Source: Cornus controversa (Eukaryota; Streptophyta; Magnoliopsida; Cornales; Cornaceae). From it: 64,000 bases of DNA. The notes below the pieces were generated by a model. That model worked only from the letters and a program-made list of their open reading frames with translations. It was not told where the DNA came from and made no database searches. Position numbers and translations under genes: made by a program. Of this stretch, positions 23,516-35,300 are shown in pieces (position 1 is the first letter of the stretch; each line of letters begins with the position of its first letter). The DNA lies in the NCBI GenBank assembly GCA_026545225.1, contig CM048849.1, positions 9,016,041 to 9,080,040 of the forward strand. The letters are read 5' to 3'.

Positions 23516-23597
23516 ACGGCCGTGTTCGGCTTTTTGTATCTTCTAGGGAGCGCTCCCCTCTTGAGCGCGTTCTAATGAATTATTATTTATCAAAAAA
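20528..23597 (+). mobile_element. LINE (L1-type), 5'-truncated, with nearly intact ORF2 remainder
   Basis: This non-LTR retrotransposon begins inside the endonuclease domain, where the SDH motif at 20546-20554 survives. It runs through the reverse transcriptase and zf-RVT tail to the 3' UTR (GGGAGCGCTCCCCTCTTGAGCGC) and poly-A near 23591-23597. The 5' part with ORF1 and most of the endonuclease is missing. It is the best-preserved LINE coding region in the window and shares its 3' end with 26482-27165. Confidence 0.85.
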
Positions 23598-24292
23598 AGA
23601 TATGGAGTTCATAGTGAATGATACTGAAATGGAGTTATCCGGGATAGAATTATTACGGAATTGATGTTAGATAAAATATGTGACTTTTTTTAACACAATA
23701 TACTATAATTATATATGACATGCTCTTAAAATTTTAATTATGTTGAATGGGTTATTTGGAGGGAACCCTAAAAAAAAAAATTTTATGTTGCCAAACAGTT
23801 CAAAAAACACTCTATTTAAGGGCAAAATAGTTATTTCACTAGTAGAAGAACTTCAACAAATGTTTTGCCAAACAAGCAAAAAAAACTCTTCTTGCATTAA
23901 AAGCTCTTCTAATATATAGTTGCCAAACACTAATGTATAAGCCAAATGGAAGTAATAGCTTTTGCTTCTCTTTTTCTTCTGTGTAAAAGCAGAAGCAAAA
24001 GTTTTGCCAAACGAGCCCTTACTCCTGTCAGATACTTATAAAAAAAAGGTCTTACTCTTGTCAAAGGTTCAAATGAAGCATACACTACTAGATGATCTTT
24101 CCATACATGTTTCCAACACTCTAAAAAAACATTTAAACCAAATATTTTCTTGTCTGAAGCCAATTTTTGAATGTAAAACTCGTTATAAGTGAATATTTGA
24201 AATGAAGGGATTTGAGTTTAAACACAATATTTTTCTTTGAAGTTGGATATGGAAACTCAAAAGGGAATATTAGATTAGAGGTAGGCATCAGT

Positions 24293-24860
24293 AATTGATC
24301 TTGAGGTAAAGTCCTATTCAATTTTGTTGGATTATGGATTTTTGTGTCTTCTTGCTTCTCGTATTAGTTCTGGTTCTGCATTGCATTCTACATCTTGTAT
24401 TCAATGTGGTTCATATCATCATCTGGTTCCGTGTTGCTACTAGTTTGTATTGTACGAGGTTGTTTATATTTTGATGTAAAACATATAGATGTAGTTATGC
24501 GTGTATGCAAAATGATACCCTCAGCTATAAATAGTAAAAATAATTTTACTATGGTGACACAAAATTGGCAATCTTACAGATAATGCAAGGTTGGTAGTTC
24601 CAAAATTGTATTTTTGTCTGATTGTAGAATTTAGTGCAAGATTTGCAGTGAACAAACCTCTCTGTATCTAGAAATGTATGTATGTGAGTGTAGGTCATTG
24701 TCTGGGCATATCTGTTTATATTGTTTACATGCATGTGTGAACTGTTTTGATAGTAAAGAGACGTATTAATGTAGGATAGCACTAGACATCCAAGTATTTT
24801 GGGGCTGTGATGTCAAATTATATTCCGATGTTTTGGGGGGAAAGAGATTGAATTGTAAAA
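24293..24860 (+). repeat. duplicated leader-exon end and intron start
   Basis: It matches 15331-16260 from GATCTTGAG|GTAAAGTCCT onward with internal deletions. The CT-rich leader and TATA region of unit 1 are not present. Confidence 0.65.
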
Positions 24861-26460
24861 TTAGGCTTTTGGAATAAACAATTAGTTGGTTATATGTATT
24901 TTTGGAATATTAACGATTTATGGGGGAGAAACTGGAGAAATTTAAGATGGGGAAATGTCAAATCCCGTGCAATTGAAGACAACAAATCATACATTGTTTT
25001 GCGCGCTATATCATGAGCAACTTGCTACGGCAATTATCATCTACTTAGCACTTAATAATGAGATTAGGATCAAATTTAGGAAATTAACTCATCCAACTTA
25101 ATTTTCTCTCTTCTCAAACTCTTGAAATATTACTATCTTGCTCCGAAGGCAACTTCCCCACAATAAGCTTCATCACAAAGTTGCCTTGTTCTAATTAGTC
25201 CCTCAAGGTTTTATCATACCAAGTGGACTGTATCTGAGCTTCATATGCATTTTTCTTTCCTCAACTACCATTTAGAGTTGTCATTCAAATAAAAAGAGAA
25301 ACTGTTAAGAGTAGAAGTTTTACTGTTCTGTTAGAAAATTCTTTGTCCAAGTTATGCTCCCGAGAATTTCTTGGCATAATTTGAAATTGACCAATGTGGA
25401 GTAATCCAAAAGTGTAACTTCTTATTTATTAAGGGGGGGGGGGGGGGATAATTAACATGATAAAATAAAAGTATATGGTTGGGGAAGATATTTGAGTTTG
25501 TAGATAATTTGAAAGTATAGAGTATATGGTTGTTTGTTAGGGCCTTTTGTATTGCTTTGGGTGCGCGCCCTTTTTGAGTGCTTTTAATGAAATCTTACTT
25601 TTCAAAAAAAAAAAATGACACACATAGGAACTAAAATTACAATGCAAATAATTTTAAGATAACTTATTTCATTACAAAAGGAAATTAGAACAATATGATA
25701 CTTATTAGGTCACAATTGTGAGAATTAACTGTCTTTTTAGCTGTGCACCGTAAGTACTAGTACTCCTCCAAAGAGTAAGATAAATTCGACAATCATAAAG
25801 GTAACTAACTACCCATAAAACAAAATAATAAGATACATTAAATGTAATCTAGTAAACATCAACAAATTAAATGGATTTAAAATCAGATTTTAATTGAACA
25901 TATGCAGATTTGAATCTAAACAAACCAAAACAATTGATTAAAGTATTTAGTACTAAATCGGGTTATGACTAAATTACCAAAATGCACATGTTCAGTAAAA
26001 CACTTAATACTCAACAATTCATGAGAGTTTTAGATTTACATTACAAACAAATAAAGCTAAATAACATAATCTGCAAAGATAGAAAACAATATATAAAAAT
26101 GTACAAAAGTAGAGAAGAGTTGGAAAAAATTCCTAAATCACATAAACAAAAGGGGAAAAAAAATGATGTGATTTTATTCTAATAATATATATACATATAT
26201 ATGAGATCCAAGAATAGAGTATTAATATATTTACTGAAATAATGTTTATGTATATAGATCAGTGTTTATGAATATATATATATATATAGAGAGAGAGAGA
26301 TAGAGAGGGGTGGATATATATATATAGAGAGAGAGAGAGAAAGATAGAGAGAGTTTGATTTTTTTGGTGTAGGCAAAGCAAAAATGTGGGGTCACATAAA
26401 ATAGAATTTGACAAAACCTCCTTCCACTCGCATAGAATTTGAACACATTCGTTGCGCAAG
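24861..26460. other. intronic AT-rich sequence
   Basis: No gene. It contains a 15-G run (25433-25447), a short LINE 3' tail (25530-25614) and a (TA)n(GA)n microsatellite at 26272-26342. Confidence 0.5.
25530..25614 (+). mobile_element. short LINE 3' tail
   Basis: GGGTGCGCGCCCTTTTTGAG, then TGCTTTTAATGAAATCTTAC, TTTTC and poly-A match the LINE family's 3' end. No duplication could be fixed. Confidence 0.6.
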
Positions 26461-27186
26461 ACAATGCAATGTTCTCATTCTTTTTTTGATAAATAGTAAT
26501 TCATTAAAAGGCACTCAAGAGGGGAGCGCTCCCAAGAAACTAGAAAAAGCTGAACACGGCCAACTATAAGCTTAAGCTATCAAGAAAGTCCACAACTTGA
26601 CCACCCGATGTACAATTTTTCCCGTATACCCAAAAAAATAAAAAAACTCAAAATATTGTATTTGAGAGACCAAATAGGAGAATCCACATCTTCGAAGTGC
26701 CTCCTATTCCTCTATTGCCACAAACCCCAGCATAAACAAAGGGGAGTGATTCTTCGAGCTTCTTTGGCTCGGCTATCCACTGGACACCCTCTCCAAGCCT
26801 CGATCATATCCATCGTGGAACTAGGAAACACCTAGGCCATACCAATCGCAGTTAAGAACATAGACCAAACGTCCCTCGCCACTAAACAATGTAAAAGAAG
26901 ATGGTTCACCGTTTCCTCTGACCTCTTGCACATGCAACACCAATTCATCATAATTCGACCCCTTCTCTTGAGGTTATCAATGGTAAGAATCTTGCCTAAG
27001 GTAGCTATCCAAGTAAAGAAGGCCACCTTCACCTTTGTTTTCCAAATTGCCTTCCAAGGGAAGATGGGACCCGTGAAGTCCGAGAGGATTCTATAGAAGG
27101 AAAGAACCTCAAAAGTTCCCCTCTTGGAGCCCATCCATACCATCTCGTCCATCCCCTCCCCCTCAACAATGCAATGTTCTCATTCT
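26461..27186. repeat. LINE target-site duplication pair
   Basis: ACAATGCAATGTTCTCATTC plus one T occurs at 26461-26481 and 27166-27186, bracketing the LINE fragment. The long exact duplication suggests a fairly recent insertion. Confidence 0.9.
26482..27165 (-). mobile_element. LINE fragment, 684 bp, 5'-truncated
   Basis: Read on the minus strand it starts within the zf-RVT region (GMDEMVWMGSKRGTFEVLSF at about 27150) and passes RSEETVNHLLLHC (about 26890-26930). It ends with the same 3' UTR as the LINE at 20528-23597 and a short poly-A, seen here as T at 26482-26488. The frame has a few breaks, for example near 26835. Confidence 0.88.
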
Positions 27187-29255
27187 CTTCCTGTCCTGTA
27201 AAGTAATTGATTGTAAAGTAATTGATTGTAAACATAATAAAAAACTAAACCCACAAGTTCTAGTGTATGATCGCGCAAAATTGACATTCGATTTTGTGGG
27301 TAATTGGAATCAACAAAATGAACGAATTAGAATGAGTAATTGACATCTCTACACCATTTCGGGTAATTGACATCTCGACACCCTTTTTTGGGTAATTGAC
27401 ATCAACGAATCAGATTTTGTGGGTAATTGACATCTCTACTCTATTTTGGAACCGTTTTCGAATCAGATTGGAATCAACGAAAGTCTTTCATCAGATTTTG
27501 TGGTTTCTGAGATTGGTTCTACTGGGAGGCCTTTGAAGGAGGTCAATGAGGGCTTCGGGGAAAGATCCAATGGTTGAGATGAATCAGCCATTGGTGGGTT
27601 TGATGGAGTGTTTGGATCAGGTGGGCCACAGTGGGACTTGGAATTGGACTGAGTCAGAATTGGTGGAGACCAGAAAGGGAGATAGGTGGGTTGGAGCGAG
27701 TCATCATCTAGGGTTTCGTCATCGTTGGCATCAAAGCCTTTGAAGTGGGAGTCAGTGGTGAGAGAGGAGAGAGAGAGGTGGTGAGTGAGGAGAGAGAAAA
27801 TGGATAGGAGGGCTACGATGTACCAGAGATGAGAAAGGAGAGAACCTGAGAGAAGAGGAAGGTCTCTTCTCCACGAGTGAGCTTTTTTTGGAGAGAGAGA
27901 CTAAACTTTTAGAGAGAGAGTTATGGTGAGGTGATTCTTTAGATGAGGGTGTAAATGTATTTTCACACAAGTTTTATTTATAAATAAAAAAATGTATTTT
28001 CACACAAGTTTCTGTGGACAAAAGTGTCTTCACAGACATTACAAGGGCAGAATCGCCATTTTCAGCTAAAATTTTTATGACATCAACTTTGACTACATTT
28101 GACCGTTACTGAGATTGACTGCAGGGATTGATTTGTTACAAAGGTGTTAACTAGATGTGTGTATTTGAGATTTCCCAAAACACAGGGGAACACGGTGTAT
28201 TTTTTCCTATCTAGAGGAGAGGTAATTGTAGTTTTCCAAAAAAAAAAAAATTAGGGGGCGCAGCTGCTACTCCTGGGCACATGCTAAATCTTTCTTCGTG
28301 TGTCCTATTTTTGGTAACGAAGCCTCCTGAAGTTAGCAGTTGAAATAATAATCTGCAGCCATACTTGCTTTGACTTCAAAATTGTCCCAATTCATTTTCC
28401 TCTAATTATTTTATTGAAGTCAGGAAAGATATATATGTGAGACACTAACTTTTGTTGTGACGTACAAGCCTGTGTGGAACTTTCAAATGGTCATCACCCC
28501 CTTGTTCGAAATACAAACCTTCACTGTGCTATATATTATTGCGAATTTGATGACACATATTAGCAGAAATGAAGTAGTAACAAGTTACACCACTCCTATG
28601 TAACCTGTAACATAGGTGGAGAACTCCCTCTGTTCATGAAATGATCAAGACTTCTGTGTCTTCCCATTTAGGTGAAGGTTTTGTCAATTTTTTTATTTTA
28701 TTTTATTGAACATAAATCTATACCTTCTTTTGATTGCTAACAAAGCTAAGAAGTCTTTAAGGTTTTCAATGTTTTTGTACTTCAAAATTTTCACAAACAA
28801 GACTGCCTTCTTAACACTGTGTTATATGGGAAACCCTACCCTTGAAGTGTCCTTTTTTTTTTTGGTTCTCTTATATAATAATCTTGTACATTTTCTATAG
28901 CATAAATGTAGTAGTTTTCCTCCATGCTTATTCTTTGTTTTCACAATTTTTGAAATAAGTTATTTCTTTCCAATTTATCAGGTCAACCTGTAGGGTGTGT
29001 TGCTCATTTTCTGTCTTTCAGATTGTGACCTTTGCAGATTGCTGAAGTATAGTATCGGGTTCATGAATTCATCATAAAGATTATTATTGGTTGTGGAGAT
29101 CAATTTCTTCTTTGGATTTGGTAACTGTATTGAAAGTCTGGTTCAACATATCAGGAATTATTATATTTCTGGTTTACGTGGAAAGCTATTTTTTGAATGG
29201 TTTAGAGTCCAGAAACTGTTAGAGGGCGTTGATTGTGAAAGAAAAGAACAGGAAA
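27187..29255. other. intron with decayed MULE-like material and 5' UTR side of coding exon 1
   Basis: 27296-27440 has about five copies of GGGTAATTGACATCTC. 27740-27930 is GA-rich. 28010-28240 ends in GAGGAGAGGTAATTGTAG, similar to MULE arms seen elsewhere in this window. The last part (28980-29255) may hold a 5' UTR exon; possible acceptors are CTTTCAG at about 29021 and TTTGCAG at about 29036. Confidence 0.4.
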
Positions 29256-29339
29256 ATGATCAACAAATCACTTTTGTTGACCTATCTGTATCTTCTAATC
29301 TACATTTTGCTTTCATCCGGTGTTATATTGTACAACAAG
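29256..29339 (+). CDS. translocator coding exon 1
   Basis: 28 codons from ATG to AAG, donor AAG|GTAATG, phase 0. It encodes the first membrane segment. The ATG at 29256 is chosen because MINK is the family's N-terminus; no in-frame upstream ATG is needed. Confidence 0.88.
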
Positions 29340-32300
29340 GTAATGTACCTTAATGTTCAATTTATATTATCAACATCTTTAATTAGTGGTTGGCCTATCA
29401 ATTTCTATTCTTTACCATTATCTGAATAGTTTTGCCCTTTAAAATTGTATTAGTAGAATATTGTCATGCTAGTATTGGTGTTCTCAGCTTTGAAATTCCA
29501 TATAATATACCACCTCATAAATGTGTAGAATATGCTGACACATTCTGCAAATTGTATTGTCATATTGATATTTGGCTAATCACTCTTAGCATACAGAATT
29601 TTGTAGTTTACCACCTCTCTTTCATTCTTATATGTATCACAAATGCGAAACCATGTAGAAGAACTCATTCAGTCATAATTACTGAGTCCAAAATTTAGTT
29701 AAATGGATATTGATGTTGTCCTTTTGATAAATCCTGTTTATCATATGATAAATTCTGTTTATCAATGATATTTTATATCCTCTACTTAGTTTGTCTGAAT
29801 ATAGATGATAAAATAAGTGAGGTTAAGACTTAAGGCTATCTATATTGATCAAATGCCGTTTTATTCTTAATTCCTATTGCAAGAATTTGAATTATATTTT
29901 CCTCTAGCATCTAAAAAGAAAGCATTATTGGCCATTGTTAGATTCTTTGCGTATGAGCCAGTTAAGGTCCAATGAAACTGGATGGGAAAACTTATATCTA
30001 AAGAAGGTCCTTGCTGACTACGACCATGATTATCAAATTGGCTATGTGTTTTTCTACCCTAGGGTTTGCTCCCTTGTATGCACTAGATTTTTATAGATTG
30101 ATTTACGAAGTTGTTGCAATCATTTGGTAACTTGTAATGCATAGTGAACATTCTTTGAGATGCAGGAAAGCCTAGAGTTTCTTAGTTTCTAAGGCTGAAC
30201 TACGATGGAGTAGTGGGCTAGTTGATCAAAATAAGGGATGTAAGGTTAGGATTCGTAAATCAATGAATTTAAATCCATTGATTAAGATTTTGCTATTTAA
30301 AAGAGAGTGAACACTGAACGACACTATAACTGAATAATATTCTGTGAACAAGGAAGAAAATAAAGTGAAAGAGGGAAAAAATACCCTACTCCACTGAGGC
30401 TTGGTTGAGATGCACTCTCAAATCAACAGAAAAGCAACAAGACCCATTCATTAACCTCTAATCTCATTTTATTGCAATATTTCTTATCAATATATGTTAG
30501 AAAATCCTAGACATACGTAAATCTTCTAAAATTTGGCCCGTATTGCACCAAACATGAATCACTTACATCAAAATAGAACATTTCTGAGGTAACAATGGAC
30601 TAGATTGCAATCTAATAAATCTTCTAACCTAACTCAAAGTAGGACTCGTAGAATATGGGAACCCTAAACAAAAATTGCAACTTGAGAAATTAGAATTAAA
30701 GAAATTCTAGCAAAATAATATGTTCCTAACTCTTTTAGTGACTCAAGTATTCCCAACTACGAACTAGATATAATATAAACAGGACCATAGACAAACAAAA
30801 CACCCTTGCTATTTAAATCACTAAAATGCCCTTATTATGTAATAATGATGCACATAATTGGTATGGACTTGCTCTATTGCATGGTCTAGGAAATTACTTA
30901 GTCTCTTTTTTTTTCTTTTTTCTTATATAAGATTATATTAGAAACCATTTAAACGGGGAACACATCCCGCAAAAGCTACACAGTGACCAAAGAACCGTTT
31001 GAACACTTTCTAACACAATCTTATCAAAACAAGAAGTCTCCTCACCAGCAAAGGATCTCTTATTCCATTTCCTCCACAAGCACAACCAAAAACACAAGGG
31101 CGCCACCCTCCAAAAGTCACGAGCATGGGAACCCACTCTACAACCTCTCCAAGCCTCTATCATGCTTCTCAAGGACCAAAGCATAATCCACTGGGCATCG
31201 AACAAACCCAAAAGCTAGCCCCAACTATCCCGGGCCACGGGACAATGCAACAGAAGATGATCTATCGATTCTTATATCTCTTAAACTTGCAACACCGGAT
31301 GACAATAACCTATCTCCTCCTCCTCACATTATCTAGTGTCATAATCCTCCCCGAAATTGTCATCCAAACAAAAAAGGCCACCTTAAGAGGGGCCTTTGTG
31401 CACCATACCGCCTTCCATGAGAAAGGAGGCCCTTGAGCATTTGAAGGGCTCCTATAGAAAAAGCGATAATTGGCTTATGGCAGCCAAGCGTTCATAGTGA
31501 CGTTGCTTTTTGATCCTTCGATGTCGGCTTTTCCTATCATTGTGAAGCAAAATTCACCAAGTGTTGGATTGTTCACCCAGCGTGAGTTAGGTTTAGACCA
31601 TCGTGAGACAGGTTAGTTTTACCCTACTGATGACAGTGCCGCAATAGTAATTCAACCTAGTACGAGAGGGATCGTTAATTCACCTACCCTAAGATGAGAG
31701 TCCCCAGACTCGGAAATCAAGCCCTCCTCCATCCACCTCCTAGTAATACAACAACTCCAAGAACCAAATAGCATCCTCCAACTCCCAATCCTGAAAATGC
31801 CTTGAAAAGAGAACATTCCAAGTCGTACTCCCACTATCAAGCAGATACCAGTTAGTAATCAAGGAATGTCTATCTAGAGCAATCTTGAAGAGTTGGCGGA
31901 AGGTGTGCGCCAACGAACTGCCCCACTCTATCCCGACACAGTATTGTTTGCTTTTTGGCTTCTCCAAACTAGAGACTTCCAAGGAGGTTACCCATCCTAG
32001 TACTACTCCTAGCTAAGCACGCTTAACTGTGGAGTTTTGGTGGGTTCATGACCATCACGACTTTAAAACGTGTTGTGTCATAGAAGGATAATAAACATAC
32101 ATATAACATTTCCCCATTCCACACCTAGGCGATGTGAGATTGAGCATCTTGTAGCCTGCCAGTGTGGTAGCTCGCCCGGTGTCTCGCACTTGCCCACAAG
32201 GGTCACCACAATCTACCCACCTAGGAGGCCCAACGTCCCCGTCGGCACACTTCCAGCTGGGTTAGGCTCTGATACAATTCTGTCACGCCCCACCCTATCC

Positions 32301-35300
32301 CAACACAATATTGTTCGCTTTTGGCTCTCCTGAACCAAAGACTTCCCAAGGGGTCATCCATCCTGGTACTACTCCTAGCTAAGCACGATTAATTGTGGAG
32401 TTCTGGTGGGTTCATGACCATCAAGGCTCTAAAACGTGTTGTGTCATAGAAGGGTGATAAACATACATATAACACTTTCCCATTTCACACCCAGGCGATG
32501 TGGGATTGAGCACCCTGTAGCCTGCCAGGTGATAGCTCGCCCAATGTATCTTTTTCAAATACCAAAAATAACCCTCCTCCCTAAATTTCCAAAAATAACC
32601 TTCCTCAATATGTGCTGTTTGATAATGCAATTCAGCACTTGATTCTTAACGAATTAAGTGCTTATTCAATTAAGTGCGTTTGATAACGCAATTTGAATAT
32701 CACTGAAAACGGTAAGCACCACTTAAAATGGGGTAAAATTTTAAGTAACAGGGACATCACTTATCACTGAATGCCGAAAGCTAAAAATTTAAAAAGATAT
32801 CAAAAAATATTTAGTTTTTAGTTCACTTAAAAACTTCAATACTTAAAATTCAGCTCTTAAAATTTTCAGTACTTAATTTTCAGTTGTATCAAATAGCACC
32901 ATAGTCTTTGTATCTCCACACCAAATCTTCATAGCCACTTCCCCAGAAGAGCCTTTTTAAAAGAATCTAGTCTCCTGATCCCCAAGCCACCTGACTGAAT
33001 CGACCTGGAAACTTGCTCCCTGCGAAAAGAATGGTACTTGAACTCCTCCGCCATACCACCCCATAGGAAGTTTCGGTAAAGTCTCTCTATCCTCCTAAAC
33101 CACCGAGAGGGAATCTGAAAAAGAGATAGGAAGTAGGTAGGAAGACTTGACAACATGCTCTTCATTAGGGTGACCCTCCCACTCTTCGAAAGATACTGCT
33201 TCTTCCACCTTGCGAGCCTCCTCTTGTCCACTAGCCATCCTCTTACTCTCCTCGAAGGCGACCCCAAAGGCAAACCCAAATATGAGACAGGGAAAGATCC
33301 AACTCCGCATCCAAGGATGTCAGTCATGTCAGATATCTCCGCAACCACTCCCACCGGAACAACACACTCCTCTTCACATTGAATTTCAAACCAAAAACTG
33401 TTTGAAAGAATATCAAAACACACCTCAAATATCTCAACTAAGACTCATTTGCATCACAAAAATACTTAAGTGTCATCTACAAAACGACAAGTGGGATTTC
33501 TACAACTGATTGGATGGATCCCTGGCCATCTTGAATCCTCTGATGAAGCCCAACTCCACTGCTCTCCTCATCATCCTGAAGCCTAGAGTTTCCGTATTGT
33601 TGCTAGGTCTCGATACGGAAGGTATATCTAGCAAGTGTTTTGAAAAGTGAAAGTGTAAAAGAAGGCATTCTATCCCCCATGAGGTGAGACCTAAACCTTG
33701 AAGCTATCAGGCATAAGCTTTTGAGCTTTGAGTTCTTCTAAACTGTAAAATATATTAAAAGCAAAAAAAATGAATGAATTTTTTTAATAAAAAACGTATG
33801 AAGTTAAGAAAAACATCTCTTCTGCCTACTGACACGTAGGACTTGAAATGGAGTGGGTTTCACCCAAGATCCAATTCCCATTTTTATGGATTTGGATTTT
33901 AATTCTGATTCCAAATTCAAAAATGGGTTGGATGTGGATGTTCATTGAAAGATCCATCACAAATTCGGGTTGGATATGGATCTGAGTAATCCTTAGATGG
34001 ACAGGACTTTGCCGGAGATCCAACCCAGTCTGTTTGAATCATGTTTAAATTGTATGGGTTGGATATGGATCATGTCAATAGATTCCGAGCCGGATTCGGA
34101 TCCAGTAATGGATCATGACATTAAAATATGGATCTGGACGTGGATTCACATCCATTTCGGGCCTTACTGACATGGTTAATCATGCATAATTACCAAAAAC
34201 CATTGACACACACAACTAATTCAGTCACTAGGGAAAAATGAGCCCAAAAAATTGGAGATGCTGGAAATGGAGGGCGAGAAATGGGAAAAATAAGAGGGAA
34301 AAAGAAGGCGGCGCTGGAAATGGAGAAGCAAAGGATGTTTGTGTGTGTGAGAGAGAGAGAGAGAGAGATATGCTGAACAGGCCAAGTGGTAAACACATAG
34401 GAGATAGGGGAAAGGCCAGATCTCTGAATGCCACATGTGTGTAAGAGCTCAACTTCTGTTCAATGCTAGCCCTGTTGCTGATTATCAGTTATCACTGTTT
34501 TGTAATGGTGTGTCTTATTGTAGTACAGTGGTTCATAAAGTTAAAACTGAAATTTAAACTATACTTTCTTAGTTTTTCTAATGCTAAATGCATATTAATT
34601 TGTGATATAATGAATTTATTTGCAGTGGGTTCTGTCTCCAAAGTATTTCAATTTTCCATTTCCTATTACACTTACGATGATTCATATGGGATTTTCTGGA
34701 CTGGTAGCGTTCTTTCTTATTCGTGTTTTCAAGGTATGGCTCTCCAGGGAAGTTTTTTTTTCAATTTTGGACATGTTTTCTTTTTACCAACTCAATTGCT
34801 TATACATTTATGATTTGTTTATCAAACTAATTATACAATTAGACTAATAGACGTATAATAATTTTCTTTGCCCTCTCCTCTTACAAACTGATGTGCAGTT
34901 TTCATAAAGTAGAACAGTCAGTTGGTGTTTAGAATTTGCCATCTGTGTTGAAGAGTAAAAAAAAATCTGTTTCTGCAACTTAAATGGACAGTATGTATCA
35001 TAGTCCTGGAACCCATATTGCTTGTCAATGTTTAGATTTCTGGTTTCTTGCTGCATGTGTTTAAGAGAATGTACTAGATTTTTCACCTTGTCTTCAGAAT
35101 TAATGAAATGATATTTTCTTCTTGTAAATTTGTAAATCAAATTTGAGTTGTACCTATTTTGCTGATATGTATATCATATCATATCTCATGTAAACATAAG
35201 ATACCATAACATCTTTAGAAATAGGTAAGAGAATAGGCATGCACATTCAAAACATAAATATATTGCAAGAATGAAGTATTAACAATGTATAACAAATAAT

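Larger units (their letters stand above)
18845..24018. mobile_element. 5.2-kb PIF/Harbinger-like element carrying LINE insertions
   Basis: It begins GGCCCTGTTTGTATTGG, ends GCCAAACGAGCCC and is flanked by TTA (18842-18844 and 24019-24021), the target duplication expected for PIF/Harbinger. Subterminal sequences on both sides are rich in AAAAGC/GCTTTT words. The flanks match the empty site of unit 2. No transposase is seen. Inside are a roughly 110-bp duplication (19395-19610) and two LINE pieces. The ends are only short imperfect inverted repeats, so hAT cannot be fully excluded. Confidence 0.6.
18280..24860 (+). repeat. segmental duplication unit 3, expanded by insertions
   Basis: Unit 3 matches unit 2 at 18380-18840 and 24040-24270. 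It then matches the leader-exon end and intron of unit 1 at 24293-24860 (GATCTTGAGGTAAAGTCCT at 24297, then ACACAAAATTGGC, TGTATGT, GCATG.TGAACTGTTTTGAT). It is swollen by two tiny LINE tails and a 5.2-kb Harbinger-like element. Confidence 0.7.
31919..32543 (-). mobile_element. Cassandra-like TRIM with 5S-bearing LTRs
   Basis: Two direct repeats of about 260 bp (31919-32178 and 32281-32543) flank about 100 bp of non-coding interior. Both contain 5S rRNA-derived sequence. On the minus strand, the end of the 5' LTR (GGCGTGACA at 32281-32289) is followed by a TATCAGAGC-type primer site (about 32267-32278) matching initiator tRNA-Met. Cassandra is the plant TRIM family defined by 5S sequence in its LTRs. 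No protein is encoded, as is normal for TRIMs. It lies inside the LINE. Target duplications were not found. Confidence 0.85.
30906..33596 (-). mobile_element. LINE, 5'-truncated, heavily interrupted
   Basis: Read on the minus strand it begins in the reverse transcriptase (about 33596) and continues to the thumb ([20 protein letters not shown] at about 33222-33163). It is interrupted by a MITE, a Cassandra-like element and an rRNA fragment. It resumes in the zf-RVT part ([20 protein letters not shown] near 31790) and the C-terminus ([20 protein letters not shown] near 31120) to a poly-A, seen as T at 30906-30913. Frameshifts and stops are scattered through the coding part. It is older than the insertions it carries. 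Confidence 0.8.
29340..34625 (+). other. coding intron 1 (5.3 kb)
   Basis: GT at 29340 to AG at 34625. The parts outside the nested LINE (30906-33596) show no gene; 33830-34160 is rich in GGATTTGGAT-type words, and 34341-34369 is a (GT)n(GA)n microsatellite. Confidence 0.8.

Noticed and set aside
27546-27970. Open frames in the GA-rich part of the leader intron
   Set aside because: Compositional; the segment looks like decayed MULE or UTR-like DNA with no protein similarity.
31463-31682. Part of an rDNA array
   Set aside because: Only about 220 nt match, with an internal gap, and LINE sequence lies on both sides.
31974-32412. Two 5S rRNA genes
   Set aside because: Both are partial and lie at equal positions within paired LTRs with a primer site between them, so they belong to a Cassandra-like TRIM.
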